This document shows, in pieces, positions 55,509-64,000 of a stretch of 64,000 nt of DNA. The notes under the pieces were generated by a model that saw nothing but the letters and a program-made list of their open reading frames with translations, ran no database searches and had not been told where the DNA came from. The DNA comes from Devosia sp. 66-14 (lineage in GTDB: Bacteria > Pseudomonadota > Alphaproteobacteria > Rhizobiales > Devosiaceae), in the NCBI GenBank assembly GCA_001899085.1, contig MKVB01000001.1, positions 839,223 to 903,222 of the forward strand, read 5' to 3'. A program made the position numbers and the translations under genes. How positions within the stretch are numbered: position 1 is the stretch's first letter; each line of letters begins with the position of its first letter.

Positions 55509-56929
55509 GGCAGCTCGGGCTCCTTGCCGATCAGGGCACCAAGTTCGGCGGGCAGCGAGGCCGCCCACTGCGTGATGTTGCCGGCGCCGAGCATGACGAC
55601 ATAGTCGCCCTCGGCCGCCCGCGAGGCGATCAGCGGCGCCAGCGCTTCCGGCCGGTCGATGACGCGGGCGTCGCGGTGACCGCGGGCCCTGATGCGCGCC
55701 ACCAGCTCCTCGTGCGTCACCCCGTCGATCGGCGTCTCGCCGGCCGCATAGATCGGCGCGACGATGACCGTGTCGGCGTCGTTGAAGCAGGTGGCAAATT
55801 CGTTGAACAGGTCATGCACGCGCGAATAGCGATGCGGCTGCACCACGGCGATGACGTCGCGCCGGGTCGATTGCCGGGCCGCCTTCAGCACCGCGCCGAT
55901 TTCCACCGGGTGGTGGCCGTAATCGTCGATGACGGTAATGCCGCCCACCGTGCCGGTCTTGGTGAAGCGCCGCTTCACCCCCGAGAAGTTCTTCAACCCC
56001 TTGCGGATCGCTTCGGCCGGCACCTTGAGCTGGTCGGCGACGGCAATCGCCGCCGTGGCGTTGAGCGCGTTGTGCTCGCCCGGCATGGGCAGTTCGAGCC
56101 CGTCGATCCTCAGATGCGTCATCCGGATGCGGTCGCGGATCTCCACCGAGAAATGCTGCACCCCGTCATGGTTCTCGAGATCGACCAGCCGCACGTCGGC
56201 CTGCGGATTGCGGCCATAGGTGATGACGCGGCGATCGCGGATCTGCCCCACCAACGCCTGCACTTCGGGGTGGTCGAGGCACATCACGGCAAAGCCGTAG
56301 AACGGCACGTTCTCGACGAAGTTGATGAAGGCCTGCTTCACCTTGTCGAAGTCGCCGTAATAATCGAGGTGCTCGGGATCGACATTGGTGACGATGGCGA
56401 CGTCGGCCGGCAGCTTGACGAACGTGCCGTCGGATTCGTCGGCCTCGACCACCATCCATTCGCCGTCGCCGAGACGGGCATTGGTGCCATAGGCGTTGAT
56501 GATGCCGCCATTGATCACGGTGGGGTCGTAGTTCGCCGCATCGAGCAGCGTCGCCACCAGCGTCGTGGTTGTGGTCTTGCCATGCGTGCCGCCGATCGCG
56601 ATGGCGTTCTTGAACCGCATGATCTCGGCCAGCATCTCGGCCCGGCGCACCACCGGCAGGCCGCGCGCCCGGGCGGCGGCGAGTTCCGGATTGCCCTTCT
56701 TGATCGCCGAGGAGATCACGACCACGGCTGCATCCTTGAGGTTCTCGGCGCTCTGGCCGATCTCCACTTCGATGCCCATCTTGCGCAGCCGCTGCACGTT
56801 GGGGTTCTCGGCGCTGTCCGAGCCGCGGACCTTGTAGCCCTGGTTGTGCAGGATCTCGGCGATGCCGCTCATGCCGATGCCGCCGATGCCGACAAAGTGC
56901 ACCGGTCCGATGTTGCGCGGCATCTTCAT
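55505..56929 (-). CDS. murC: UDP-N-acetylmuramate--L-alanine ligase MurC
   Basis: A 474-residue Mur ligase adding L-Ala to UDP-MurNAc. The N-terminal domain begins [20 protein letters not shown], the ATP loop is [16 protein letters not shown], and [15 protein letters not shown] and [10 protein letters not shown] follow. The third domain has [20 protein letters not shown]. The start at 56929 overlaps the murG stop (ATGA). Confidence 0.98.
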   Translation of the reverse strand: MKMPRNIGPVHFVGIGGIGMSGIAEILHNQGYKVRGSDSAENPNVQRLRKMGIEVEIGQSAENLKDAAVVVISSAIKKGNPELAAARARGLPVVRRAEMLAEIMRFKNAIAIGGTHGKTTTTTLVATLLDAANYDPTVINGGIINAYGTNARLGDGEWMVVEADESDGTFVKLPADVAIVTNVDPEHLDYYGDFDKVKQAFINFVENVPFYGFAVMCLDHPEVQALVGQIRDRRVITYGRNPQADVRLVDLENHDGVQHFSVEIRDRIRMTHLRIDGLELPMPGEHNALNATAAIAVADQLKVPAEAIRKGLKNFSGVKRRFTKTGTVGGITVIDDYGHHPVEIGAVLKAARQSTRRDVIAVVQPHRYSRVHDLFNEFATCFNDADTVIVAPIYAAGETPIDGVTHEELVARIRARGHRDARVIDRPEALAPLIASRAAEGDYVVMLGAGNITQWAASLPAELGALIGKEPELP

Positions 56930-58029
56930 TGTGGTCTGTTCCCCTTGGCCGCGAGGCGTTCTGCCGCGTCGGCGAGCTTGGTGACGGCGTCGGGCTGGCC
57001 CAGCAGCCTGGCTGCAGCTGCTGCCCGCTGCAGCACATCCCGGTCACCCAGAAGTGATGCCAAGCGAGTGCCAAGCGATAGTGGCGTAAGCGTGGCCTGC
57101 TCGGCGATCCAGCCGCCGCCCGCGGCCTCCATCACCAGTGCATTGTTCTTCTGGTCGGCATCGATCGCGCCGGGCAGCGGCACGAGGATGGCCGGCCGGC
57201 CGATGGCGGTCAGTTCGGCGATGGTCGAAGCGCCGGAGCGCGAAACGACGAGGTGCGAAGCGGCCATGCGCTCCGGCAGATCGTCGAAGAACGAGGCCAG
57301 CTCGACATTGACCTTGGCCTGCCGGTAGGTCTCGGCGACCCGGTCGAGATCTTCGGCCCGGCACTGCTGCACCACGCGCAGGCGCGCCCGGATTTCGGGC
57401 GGCAGCTCGGCGATGGCCGGCGGCACCAGGTCGGCAAACACCCGGGCGCCCTGGCTGCCGCCGAACACCAGGAGCCGGATCGCTCCACTGCCATCGAGCT
57501 CGGGATAAGGCACCCTGGCGACGTTGCGGACGCGGTCGCGCACCGGGTTGCCGACCAGCACGGATTTCTCAGCGAAGGCTTCGGCCTTGAGGGTACGCGC
57601 GAAGCTCAGCGCAATCAGCTTGGCCATCTTCGCCAGCGCCCGGTTGGCGCGGCCCATCACGGCGTTCTGCTCGTGCAGGATCCCCGGGATGCCGCGCAGG
57701 CTCGCCGCAACGAACGGCGGATACACCGGATAGCCGCCAAAGCCGATCACCGCGTCAGGCTTCACCCGCCCCAGCGTGCCATAGGCAACGCCGATACCGC
57801 CCAGGATCTTGAACCCGGCGGTGACGAAGCGGATCGGGTTGCTCACAGAAGGGGTCGCCGACGGCACGATATGGGTGGCGCTGGCCGGAAACCCGTCGCC
57901 ATAGGAGGCGACCCGATGATCGGTCATCAACTGGATGTCGTGACCACGCCGGCGCAGCTCCTGCGCCAACGCCATTGCCGGGAAGAGATGGCCTCCCGTA
58001 CCGCCGGCCATAAGGACGAATCTGCTCAT
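56926..58029 (-). CDS. murG: UDP-GlcNAc:undecaprenyl-pyrophosphoryl-MurNAc-pentapeptide GlcNAc transferase MurG
   Basis: A 367-residue GT28 glycosyltransferase making lipid II from lipid I on the inner face of the membrane. It opens [20 protein letters not shown]; the acceptor region has [15 protein letters not shown] and [15 protein letters not shown]; the donor-binding C-domain has [14 protein letters not shown] and [20 protein letters not shown]. The ATG at 58029 overlaps the ftsW stop by four bases; the longer upstream frame is an artefact. Confidence 0.97.
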   Translation of the reverse strand: MSRFVLMAGGTGGHLFPAMALAQELRRRGHDIQLMTDHRVASYGDGFPASATHIVPSATPSVSNPIRFVTAGFKILGGIGVAYGTLGRVKPDAVIGFGGYPVYPPFVAASLRGIPGILHEQNAVMGRANRALAKMAKLIALSFARTLKAEAFAEKSVLVGNPVRDRVRNVARVPYPELDGSGAIRLLVFGGSQGARVFADLVPPAIAELPPEIRARLRVVQQCRAEDLDRVAETYRQAKVNVELASFFDDLPERMAASHLVVSRSGASTIAELTAIGRPAILVPLPGAIDADQKNNALVMEAAGGGWIAEQATLTPLSLGTRLASLLGDRDVLQRAAAAARLLGQPDAVTKLADAAERLAAKGNRPQ

Positions 58030-59204
58030 TCGGCGGGGGATAGCACCCCGCTGCGATAGACGGGAAGCCCGGTCGCGAGGCGCTCCTCCGGCTTCTTGCG
58101 GGTAAAGGCGAGCATCAGGCCCATGGCGAAGGCGATGGCCAGCATCGAGGTACCGCCATACGAGACGAACGGCAGCGTCATGCCCTTGGGCGGAATGAGG
58201 TTCAGATTCACCGCCAGGTTGATCGAACACTGCAACCCGAACTGGATGGCGAGGGTCGATGCCGCGAGGCGGGCGAACAGGCTCGATTGCTGCTGCGCGC
58301 CGATCAGCGCCTTGACCACGATGAAGCCGATCAGCGCCACGAGGCAGAGGCAGAACAGGATGCCGAACTCACCGGCCGCGGCCGAGAACACATAGTCGGC
58401 ATGCGCGTCGGGAATGACCTTCTTGGCCAGCGATTCCCCCGGCCCCCGCCCGAACCAGCCGCCTTCCAGCAGCGAATTGAGCGCCTTGTCGACCTGATAG
58501 GTGTTGCCGCCTTCCGGGTTGACGAAGCTGTCGATGCGCTTGGCGAAGTGCGGGAAGAACATGTAGGCGGCGAACAACAGCCCCACCCCGGCGGCGCCGA
58601 GCCCGAAGATCACGAACCACGAAATGCCGGAAAGGAACAGCAGCACGCCCCAGGTGGCGAGGATCAGCGCCGTCTGACCGATATCGGGCTGCAGCAGCAG
58701 CCCCGCGACGATCGACAGCATGAAGATGGTGGCAATGATCCGCGCCGGAATGCCCGGCCGCTTCATGCTTTCCGAGAACAGCCACGCCCCGATGACCGCG
58801 AAGGCCGGCTTCACGAATTCGGACGGCTGCACGGTGTTGCCGGCGATCGACACCCAGCGCTTGGCGCCCTTCACTTCGACACCGAAGCGCAGCGTCAGCC
58901 ACAACAGGATGATCGAGACCACCAGCACGCCGAGCGCCGCGATGCGCGCCGCCCGATGCGGCAGCAACGATGTAGCGATCATCACCGGCACGGCCAGCGC
59001 CGCAAAGATCGCCTGGCGGATGATGAAGTGCCACGGACCGAGCCCGAGTCGCTCGGCAACCGGCGGGCTGGCTGCAAAGCTCAGCAGCACGCCGACCAGC
59101 AGCAGCAGGATCAGTCCTGCCAGCAGCGACTTGTCGATCGTCCACCACCACTCGGCAATGGGGGTCTTGCGCTCGCGTGAAAACATTGACGACGCCGCCG
59201 CCAC
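58026..59204 (-). CDS. ftsW: Septal peptidoglycan polymerase FtsW (SEDS family)
   Basis: A 392-residue SEDS glycosyltransferase with about ten transmembrane helices. Conserved parts are GVEVKGAKRWVSIAGNTVQP, LLQPDIGQTALI, and NLNLIPPKGMTLPFVSYGGT near the end. With FtsI it builds septal wall from lipid II. GTG 59204 has GGGAGG 7 bases upstream and is my preferred start; ATG 59186 (MFSRERKTP) matches the usual family start but is 25 bases from that site. murD is expected just upstream but is missing. Confidence 0.95.
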   Translation of the reverse strand: MAAASSMFSRERKTPIAEWWWTIDKSLLAGLILLLLVGVLLSFAASPPVAERLGLGPWHFIIRQAIFAALAVPVMIATSLLPHRAARIAALGVLVVSIILLWLTLRFGVEVKGAKRWVSIAGNTVQPSEFVKPAFAVIGAWLFSESMKRPGIPARIIATIFMLSIVAGLLLQPDIGQTALILATWGVLLFLSGISWFVIFGLGAAGVGLLFAAYMFFPHFAKRIDSFVNPEGGNTYQVDKALNSLLEGGWFGRGPGESLAKKVIPDAHADYVFSAAAGEFGILFCLCLVALIGFIVVKALIGAQQQSSLFARLAASTLAIQFGLQCSINLAVNLNLIPPKGMTLPFVSYGGTSMLAIAFAMGLMLAFTRKKPEERLATGLPVYRSGVLSPAE

Positions 59205-59544
59205 CGGACGGCCTCCCGTACGCACAACTAGATGCAAATTGTAGCGCCGGGTTGGTTACCAAGTTCGCAACGACACTCGCGTTTTGCGAGTCGGGGGTGT
59301 TTCAAAGCGCCGGAGCAGCGTGCTGCAGTCGCGACAGTCCTCGTCCCTGGCCCTGCCCACCGGCGTCATCCCCGCGTAGGCGGAGACCCAGTGGGATCTC
59401 TCAGCCTTAGCGGACGCCGCAGCATCCCACTGGGTTCCCGCCTACGCGGGAATGACGTCCGTGTGTGCCGCACTCCGTGCTTCGCCCGATAGCATTGCCG
59501 TCCCGCGTTCATCCGCGCTCAGAGCGCATCTCGATAGCAAGCAG
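59205..59544. other. mraY-ftsW gap lacking murD
   Basis: These 340 bases stand where most proteobacterial division clusters carry murD. I find no Mur-ligase motif or other coding frame on either strand, and no murD debris. The only structure is the palindromic repeat at 59364-59457. The GC-rich remainder is featureless. Confidence 0.75.
59364..59457. repeat. REP-like palindromic element
   Basis: CGTCATCCCCGCGTAGGCGG and CCGCCTACGCGGGAATGACG are nearly perfect inverted arms. Inside them, CCCAGTGGGAT and ATCCCACTGGG form a second pair, around a short AGCCTTAGCGG centre. The CGTCATTCCCGCGTAGGCGG type is a well-known dispersed intergenic repeat in many alphaproteobacteria. It sits in the murD position. 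Confidence 0.85.
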
Positions 59545-60630
59545 TCAGCGCAACTTCAGCGAGCTCAACCCGATCAGCGCCAGCACGAAGCTGATGATCC
59601 AGAACCGGATCACCACCTGGCTCTCGGTCCAGCCCATCATCTCGAAATGGTGGTGGATCGGCGCCATCTTGAACACGCGCTTGCCGGTGAGCTTGAACGA
59701 GACGACCTGCACGATCACCGACACCGCCTCGAGCACGAACAGCCCGCCGATGATGGCGAGGACGATCTCGTGCTTGGTGGCGACCGCGATGGCGCCGAGC
59801 GCGCCGCCCAGCGCCAGCGAGCCGGTATCGCCCATGAAGATCTGCGCCGGCGGCGCGTTGAACCACAGGAACCCCAGGCCCGCACCGATCAGGGCGCCGC
59901 AGACCACCGATAGCTCCGCTGTGCCGGGCACCGGGTTGAGGAACAGGTATTCCGAGAAGGTGGCCGAGCCGACGAGATAGGCGATGAGCCCGAAACAGGC
60001 CGCAGCGACCATCACCGGCACGATGGCGAGGCCATCGAGCCCATCGGTGAGGTTCACCGAATTGCCGGCCGCGACCACGACGAAGGCGCCGAACAGCACG
60101 AAGAACCAGCCGAGGTTGATCGCCAGTCCCTTGACGAACGGGAAGAACAGCGAGGTCGAGGTCGCCGGGTCGCCCAGGACCGAGATGAAGTAGCAGGCTA
60201 CCGCGCCGATGATCGCCTCGAGGATCAGTCGCTGCCGGCCGGAGAACCCGGCATGCGACATGCGTTTGACCTTGAGGTAATCGTCGTAAAGCCCGATGGC
60301 GCCGAACGAAACGGTAACGCCGAGCACCACCCAGACATAGCCGTTGGAAAGGTTCGACCATAGGAGGATCGAGATCACCGCCGCCGACAGGATCATCAGC
60401 CCGCCCATGGTCGGCGTGCCCTTCTTGGTCAACAGGTGACCGGCCGGGCCGTCCTCGCGGATCGGCTGCCCCTTGCCCTGGCGGATGCGCAAGGCGGCGA
60501 TCATGCCAGGGCCGAACAGGAACACGAAGAACAGCGCGGTCATCACCGCGCCGGCCGTCCTGAAGGTGATGTAGCGGAACACATTGAAGGCGGCGAGGCT
60601 ATCGCCCAACTGCCCGAGGAAATACAGCAT
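59545..60630 (-). CDS. mraY: Phospho-N-acetylmuramoyl-pentapeptide transferase MraY
   Basis: A 361-residue integral membrane enzyme forming lipid I from UDP-MurNAc-pentapeptide and undecaprenyl phosphate. About ten helices. Key motifs: [22 protein letters not shown] (Asp pair), [16 protein letters not shown] (Mg-binding Asp), [20 protein letters not shown] and [14 protein letters not shown]. It follows murF by 33 bases. Confidence 0.98.
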   Translation of the reverse strand: MLYFLGQLGDSLAAFNVFRYITFRTAGAVMTALFFVFLFGPGMIAALRIRQGKGQPIREDGPAGHLLTKKGTPTMGGLMILSAAVISILLWSNLSNGYVWVVLGVTVSFGAIGLYDDYLKVKRMSHAGFSGRQRLILEAIIGAVACYFISVLGDPATSTSLFFPFVKGLAINLGWFFVLFGAFVVVAAGNSVNLTDGLDGLAIVPVMVAAACFGLIAYLVGSATFSEYLFLNPVPGTAELSVVCGALIGAGLGFLWFNAPPAQIFMGDTGSLALGGALGAIAVATKHEIVLAIIGGLFVLEAVSVIVQVVSFKLTGKRVFKMAPIHHHFEMMGWTESQVVIRFWIISFVLALIGLSSLKLR

Positions 60631-60663
60631 GCTGTCGGTGTCCCACCCGTCGGACTGAAAGCG

Positions 60664-62088
60664 CTAGGCGTTCTGGAAGCGCTCGCGGATCTTCTGCACC
60701 AGAGGTGACAGGCGGACGCCTTTCGACCCTTTGACCATAACTGCGTCGCCATAGGCAAGCGCCGAGAGCACCGGATCGGTGATCTCCTCGGCGGTCGGCA
60801 TATGCGTCACAGCGGGGATATCGCGGTCGCTTTCGGCCCGATGCCGGAGCTCGTCGGCCAGCGAACGCATCGCCGCACCGACCAGGTAAATCTCGGTGGC
60901 GCCGGTCTTCAATACGGCATTGGCCAGCCCGGCATGAAGCTGCGGGCCCTGCGGGCCCATCTCCAGCATGTCGCCCAGCACCAGGAACTTGCGGCCATCG
61001 GGCGGGCGGACCGAGCTGTAGAGATCCATGGCCGCCGCCATCGAGGCGACATTGGCGTTGTAGCTCTCGTCGACCAGCAGCAGCGGCTTGGCGTTGGGGC
61101 CGAGCCGGATTGTCAGTCCCCTGCCCTCCGGCGCGCCGAACCTGGCCAGCGCGGCAATCGCCGAGCGCGTGCCCTCGCCCGAGATCTGCGCCACGGCGAG
61201 CGCTGCGACGGCATTGGCCACCATGTGACGACCCGGCACTTCGAGGCGAAGGTCATAGCGGTCGCCGCCGTGCGTGACCTCGGCCAGCGTCGTCGACGCA
61301 GACGTATCGACCTTGCCGATATGCCAGTCGGCGCTCTCGTCGAAGCCGTAGGTCACCACCTTCCCCACCCCTGCCGCCCGCGCATGGGCGAACAGGATAT
61401 GCAGGTGGTCGTGATCGGCGTTGAGCAGAGCGGTGCCGCCCGGCTCGAGGCCCAGGAAGATCTCGGCCTTGGCCGCCGCGATATCGGCCACCGAGTTGAA
61501 GAACTCGAGATGCGCCGCCGCCACCGTGGTGATGACGGCGATATGCGGGCGCACCATCCTGACCAGCGGCGTGATCTCGCCGGCATGGTTCATGCCGATC
61601 TCGAACACCCCGAACTGCGCTTCGCGCGGCAGGCGCGCCAGCATCAGCGGCACGCCCCAGTGGTTGTTGAAGCTCTTGATCGAGTAGTGCGTTTCGCCAT
61701 AGGCGGCGAGCACGGTGCGGATCGCCTCCTTGGTGGTGGTCTTGCCGGCGCTGCCGGTGACCGCGACGATCTGGCCGCGATTGCGCGCCCGCGCCGCGAT
61801 GCCGAGCTGCTCCAGCGCTTTCAGCGTATCAAGCACGACGATCAGGTTCTTGCCGCCATGCGCCGCGTGATAGGCCTCCGACACCAGCGCGGCCGTCGCG
61901 CCGGCCTCGAGCGCCTTGCCGACGAAATCATGCCCGTCATGCACGTCGCCGCGAATGGCGACGAACAGTGCCTCGGGCGCAATGTCGCGCGAATCGATCG
62001 AGATCGAGGAGATCGGGCCGTCCGACAGGCCTTCGGGCCGGCCGCCGGTGGCTTTGACGACCTCGGCGACGGTCCAGAGCGGTCGCAT
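60664..62088 (-). CDS. murF: UDP-MurNAc-tripeptide--D-alanyl-D-alanine ligase MurF
   Basis: A 474-residue Mur ligase adding D-Ala-D-Ala. It opens PLWTVAEVVKATGGRPEG and contains SIDSRDIAPEALFVAIRGDV, the ATP loop AVTGSAGKTTTKEAIRTVL, FNNHWGVPLMLARLP and MNHAGEITPL, and VLGDMLEMGPQGPQLHAGL in the C-domain. The start lies 3 bases after the murE stop. Confidence 0.97.
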   Translation of the reverse strand: MRPLWTVAEVVKATGGRPEGLSDGPISSISIDSRDIAPEALFVAIRGDVHDGHDFVGKALEAGATAALVSEAYHAAHGGKNLIVVLDTLKALEQLGIAARARNRGQIVAVTGSAGKTTTKEAIRTVLAAYGETHYSIKSFNNHWGVPLMLARLPREAQFGVFEIGMNHAGEITPLVRMVRPHIAVITTVAAAHLEFFNSVADIAAAKAEIFLGLEPGGTALLNADHDHLHILFAHARAAGVGKVVTYGFDESADWHIGKVDTSASTTLAEVTHGGDRYDLRLEVPGRHMVANAVAALAVAQISGEGTRSAIAALARFGAPEGRGLTIRLGPNAKPLLLVDESYNANVASMAAAMDLYSSVRPPDGRKFLVLGDMLEMGPQGPQLHAGLANAVLKTGATEIYLVGAAMRSLADELRHRAESDRDIPAVTHMPTAEEITDPVLSALAYGDAVMVKGSKGVRLSPLVQKIRERFQNA

Positions 62089-62091
62089 CGG

Positions 62092-63534
62092 CTAGTGTCC
62101 TTTCAGCGTCTCCAGCACCACTTCGTGGTCGGAGAAATGGTGCTTGGTGGTGCCGATGATCTGATAGTCCTCGTGGCCCTTGCCCGCAATCAGCAGCACG
62201 TCGCCCGGCTCGAGACGTGAAATCGCGGTCTCGATGGCTTTCCGGCGATCGCCGACCTCGAGCGCCTTGGGCACCGCGGCGAGAACTTCGGCCCGGATCG
62301 TCGCCGCGTCTTCGGTCCGCGGGTTGTCGTCGGTGACGATCACGTCGTCCGCCATCCGCTCGGCCACTTCGCCCATGATCGGGCGCTTGCCCTTGTCGCG
62401 GTCGCCGCCGCAACCGAACACCAGGCGAAGCTTGTCGCCGGCATAGGGCCGGAGCGCCTCGAGCGCCGTCTCCAGAGCTACCGGCTTGTGCGAATAATCG
62501 ACGAAGATCGCCGCGCCGTTATGCTCGTGGACCAGTTCGAGACGCCCCTTGGCGCCCTTGAGATGCTCCAGCGCCCTGACCGCCTGGTCGGCCGGCGCGC
62601 CGGTGGCGACGGCCAGCGCCAGCGCCACCGCGGCATTGCTGACCTGGAACGCCCCGGTCAGCGGCAGGCGGAAGCTGATGGGTTCGCCCACCATGCGGCC
62701 GGTCACCCGCTGGCCATAGCCTTCGTTGCGGATCTCGGTCAGCTCGAGGAATGCCCCCTCCTTGCCGACGGTCATCAGCGTCGCGCCGCGATCGAGCGCC
62801 GCAAACAGGAACGGCATGTGCTCGGGATCATCGACATTGACCACCGCCGCGCCGCCCTCGGCGATCAGGTCGGTGAACAGGCGCAGCTTGGCGTCCCGGT
62901 AGGTTTCCATGTCGTGGTGGTAGTCGAGATGGTCGCGGCTCAGATTGGTGAAGGCCACCGCATTGAAGCGGATGCCGTCGACGCGCCGCTGGTCGAGCCC
63001 CTGGCTCGAGGCTTCCATCGCCACGTGGCCGATGCCTTCGGCGCGCAGTTCGGCAAGGTCGCGATGCAGCGACAGCGCGTCGGAAGTGGTGAGCTCCCGC
63101 GGCCGGATGCCGGCGCGGGTCTCGACCCCGACGGTCCCGAGGCTTGCCGCGGCGATGCCGCAGGCGTCCCAGATCTGGCGCACGAACGAGACGATCGAGG
63201 ATTTGCCGTTGGTGCCGGTAACGGCGACCGAGACGCCGGGCTGCGGCGCAAACTGGCGGGCCGCCGCCTGCGCATAGGCCGCGCGCACGTCCTCGACCAC
63301 CACCACTGGAATGCCCGGGTCGGCCGACGGCTGCCGATCGCTGACCATGACGCTGGCGCCGCGCCCCACGGCCTGCGCCGCAAAGCCGTCGCCGTGCACC
63401 CGGGTGCCCGGCAGCGCGAAAAACGCCTCGCCGCGCCCGATGGCGCGGCTGTCGGAATTGATGCCCTCGACGTCGAGGCTCGGGATCGATGGGGCTCCTG
63501 CCCCTTTCAGCAGTTCTGTGAGCGCGAAGGGCAC
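62092..63534 (-). CDS. murE: UDP-MurNAc-L-Ala-D-Glu--2,6-diaminopimelate ligase MurE
   Basis: A 480-residue Mur ligase. ATP loop AVTGTNGKSSIVSFVRQIW, nucleotide motif FTNLSRDHLDYHHDMETYRD, and the C-domain motif DDNPRTED, whose DNPR signature marks meso-diaminopimelate specificity, as expected for a Gram-negative wall. GTG 63534 (MPFALTELLKGAGA) is the likely start, 19 bases after the ftsI stop. The longer TTG reading to 63618 would overlap ftsI. Confidence 0.95.
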   Translation of the reverse strand: MPFALTELLKGAGAPSIPSLDVEGINSDSRAIGRGEAFFALPGTRVHGDGFAAQAVGRGASVMVSDRQPSADPGIPVVVVEDVRAAYAQAAARQFAPQPGVSVAVTGTNGKSSIVSFVRQIWDACGIAAASLGTVGVETRAGIRPRELTTSDALSLHRDLAELRAEGIGHVAMEASSQGLDQRRVDGIRFNAVAFTNLSRDHLDYHHDMETYRDAKLRLFTDLIAEGGAAVVNVDDPEHMPFLFAALDRGATLMTVGKEGAFLELTEIRNEGYGQRVTGRMVGEPISFRLPLTGAFQVSNAAVALALAVATGAPADQAVRALEHLKGAKGRLELVHEHNGAAIFVDYSHKPVALETALEALRPYAGDKLRLVFGCGGDRDKGKRPIMGEVAERMADDVIVTDDNPRTEDAATIRAEVLAAVPKALEVGDRRKAIETAISRLEPGDVLLIAGKGHEDYQIIGTTKHHFSDHEVVLETLKGH

Positions 63535-63553
63535 GCTGTCTTCTCGAATGGCT

Positions 63554-64000
63554 TCAGCGGAGTTCGGGTGGGACAAGGTTTGTATCCAACATTGCGCTGA
63601 AGTCGGGGCTGATTCCAAGCATCGGCGCTGCCCGCTGTATAATGCGGCCGCTCACTTCACCAGCGTTCCAGCCCGCCGTGACGCCCGACTGGGCGTTCTC
63701 GGCCTTGGGCTCGTCGACGATGATCACCATCGCATAGCGCGGGTTGTCGAGCGGGAAGGCCGAAGCGAAGACGTTGAAGTTGACGTTCGACGAGTAGCGG
63801 CCATTGACCACTTTTTCGGCGGTGCCGGTCTTGCCGCCGGCCCGGTAGCCATTGGCGATCTTGTTCATGCGCGAGCCCGATCCGCCTGCGCCGATGGCGT
63901 TGAGGCGCATCAGGTAGCGGACTTCGGCGCTGGTGGCGGGCGAAATCACCGGCTCGTAGAGCTGGCGCGCCTCGGCCTCGCTGCGCTTGTACATGGTGGG
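63554..64000 (-). CDS. ftsI: Septal transpeptidase FtsI (PBP3), C-terminal part
   Basis: The last 148 residues of a class B penicillin-binding protein; the gene enters from the right edge. GYRAGGKTGTAEKVVNGRYS contains the KTG box of the transpeptidase active site, followed by NVNFNVFASAFPLDNPRYAM with VIIVDEPKAE, a well-kept FtsI signature. The SxxK serine and the N-terminal part lie outside the window. It crosslinks septal peptidoglycan with FtsW. Confidence 0.94.
   Translation of the reverse strand, partial: PTMYKRSEAEARQLYEPVISPATSAEVRYLMRLNAIGAGGSGSRMNKIANGYRAGGKTGTAEKVVNGRYSSNVNFNVFASAFPLDNPRYAMVIIVDEPKAENAQSGVTAGWNAGEVSGRIIQRAAPMLGISPDFSAMLDTNLVPPELR

Noticed and set aside
59205-59544. 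A possible degraded murD in the mraY-ftsW gap
   Set aside because: No ATP loop (GTNGK-type) or other Mur-ligase motif is present in any frame, and 340 bases are far too few.

Overview
The window is chromosomal DNA from a GC-rich alphaproteobacterium of the order Hyphomicrobiales (Rhizobiales); a Devosia-like genus is my best guess, but this is not proven. The grounds are a circularly permuted two-piece tmRNA followed by an alpha-type sspB, the long-linker FtsZ ending in IPAFLRKHG, the order ftsQ-ftsA-ftsZ-lpxC-bamD-recN-ligA, many four-base ATGA/GTGA gene overlaps, and frequent GTG/TTG starts. Almost everything is housekeeping DNA. I see no phage, insertion sequence, CRISPR array or conjugation genes.

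Layout. 1-8.4 kb: a partial ABC-F ATPase, an ArsR-SRPBCC pair with its own operator, an enolase-superfamily enzyme, an unusual cytochrome P450-acyl carrier protein pair sitting against what looks like the stump of a GntR regulator, the flagellar stator genes motA-motB, a cold-shock gene and a small conserved gene. 8.4-14.4 kb: an FG-GAP propeller protein, a glycine-zipper lipoprotein, a MATE pump, a YbaK-type deacylase, divergent miaA and serB, and a GNAT. 14.4-21.6 kb (minus strand): one long tightly packed unit thyA-DUF4424-MazG-GNAT-folA-hflK-hflC-DUF2065-degP, linking dTMP/folate metabolism with membrane protein quality control. 21.6-22.8 kb: ssrA (tmRNA), sspB and a ribbon-helix-helix gene, so the degradation tag and its ClpXP adaptor lie side by side. 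22.8-39.6 kb: a giant AsmA-like protein, a phytase-like secreted protein behind a strong PHO box, uvrD, a DCC-family protein, DUF5680, an EamA transporter, a cardiolipin synthase-like protein with an EEP nuclease/phosphatase, prmA, a 44-residue small protein and aminopeptidase P. 39.6-43.1 kb: a small accessory pocket (macro domain, zinc-ribbon protein, two tandem paralogous secreted proteins, a secreted EF-hand protein).

43.1-64 kb (minus strand): the division and cell wall cluster, in transcription order ftsI(partial)-murE-murF-mraY-[gap]-ftsW-murG-murC-murB-ddl-ftsQ-ftsA-ftsZ, then lpxC-bamD-recN-ligA. It encodes cytoplasmic and lipid-linked peptidoglycan precursor synthesis, the septal SEDS/transpeptidase pair, the divisome core, and then lipid A and outer membrane assembly and DNA repair genes. 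The most notable irregularity is the absence of murD from its usual place between mraY and ftsW; a palindromic intergenic repeat sits there instead. A different inverted repeat family occurs twice, once between murB and ddl and once after prmA.

Most promising for follow-up are the P450-ACP pair, whose P450 keeps the heme cysteine but seems to have lost the ExxR motif and the I-helix threonine; the missing murD; the three-repeat PHO box; the 44-residue small protein; and the unassigned secreted-protein trio next to ligA. I found no multi-gene system that I can call novel with confidence.
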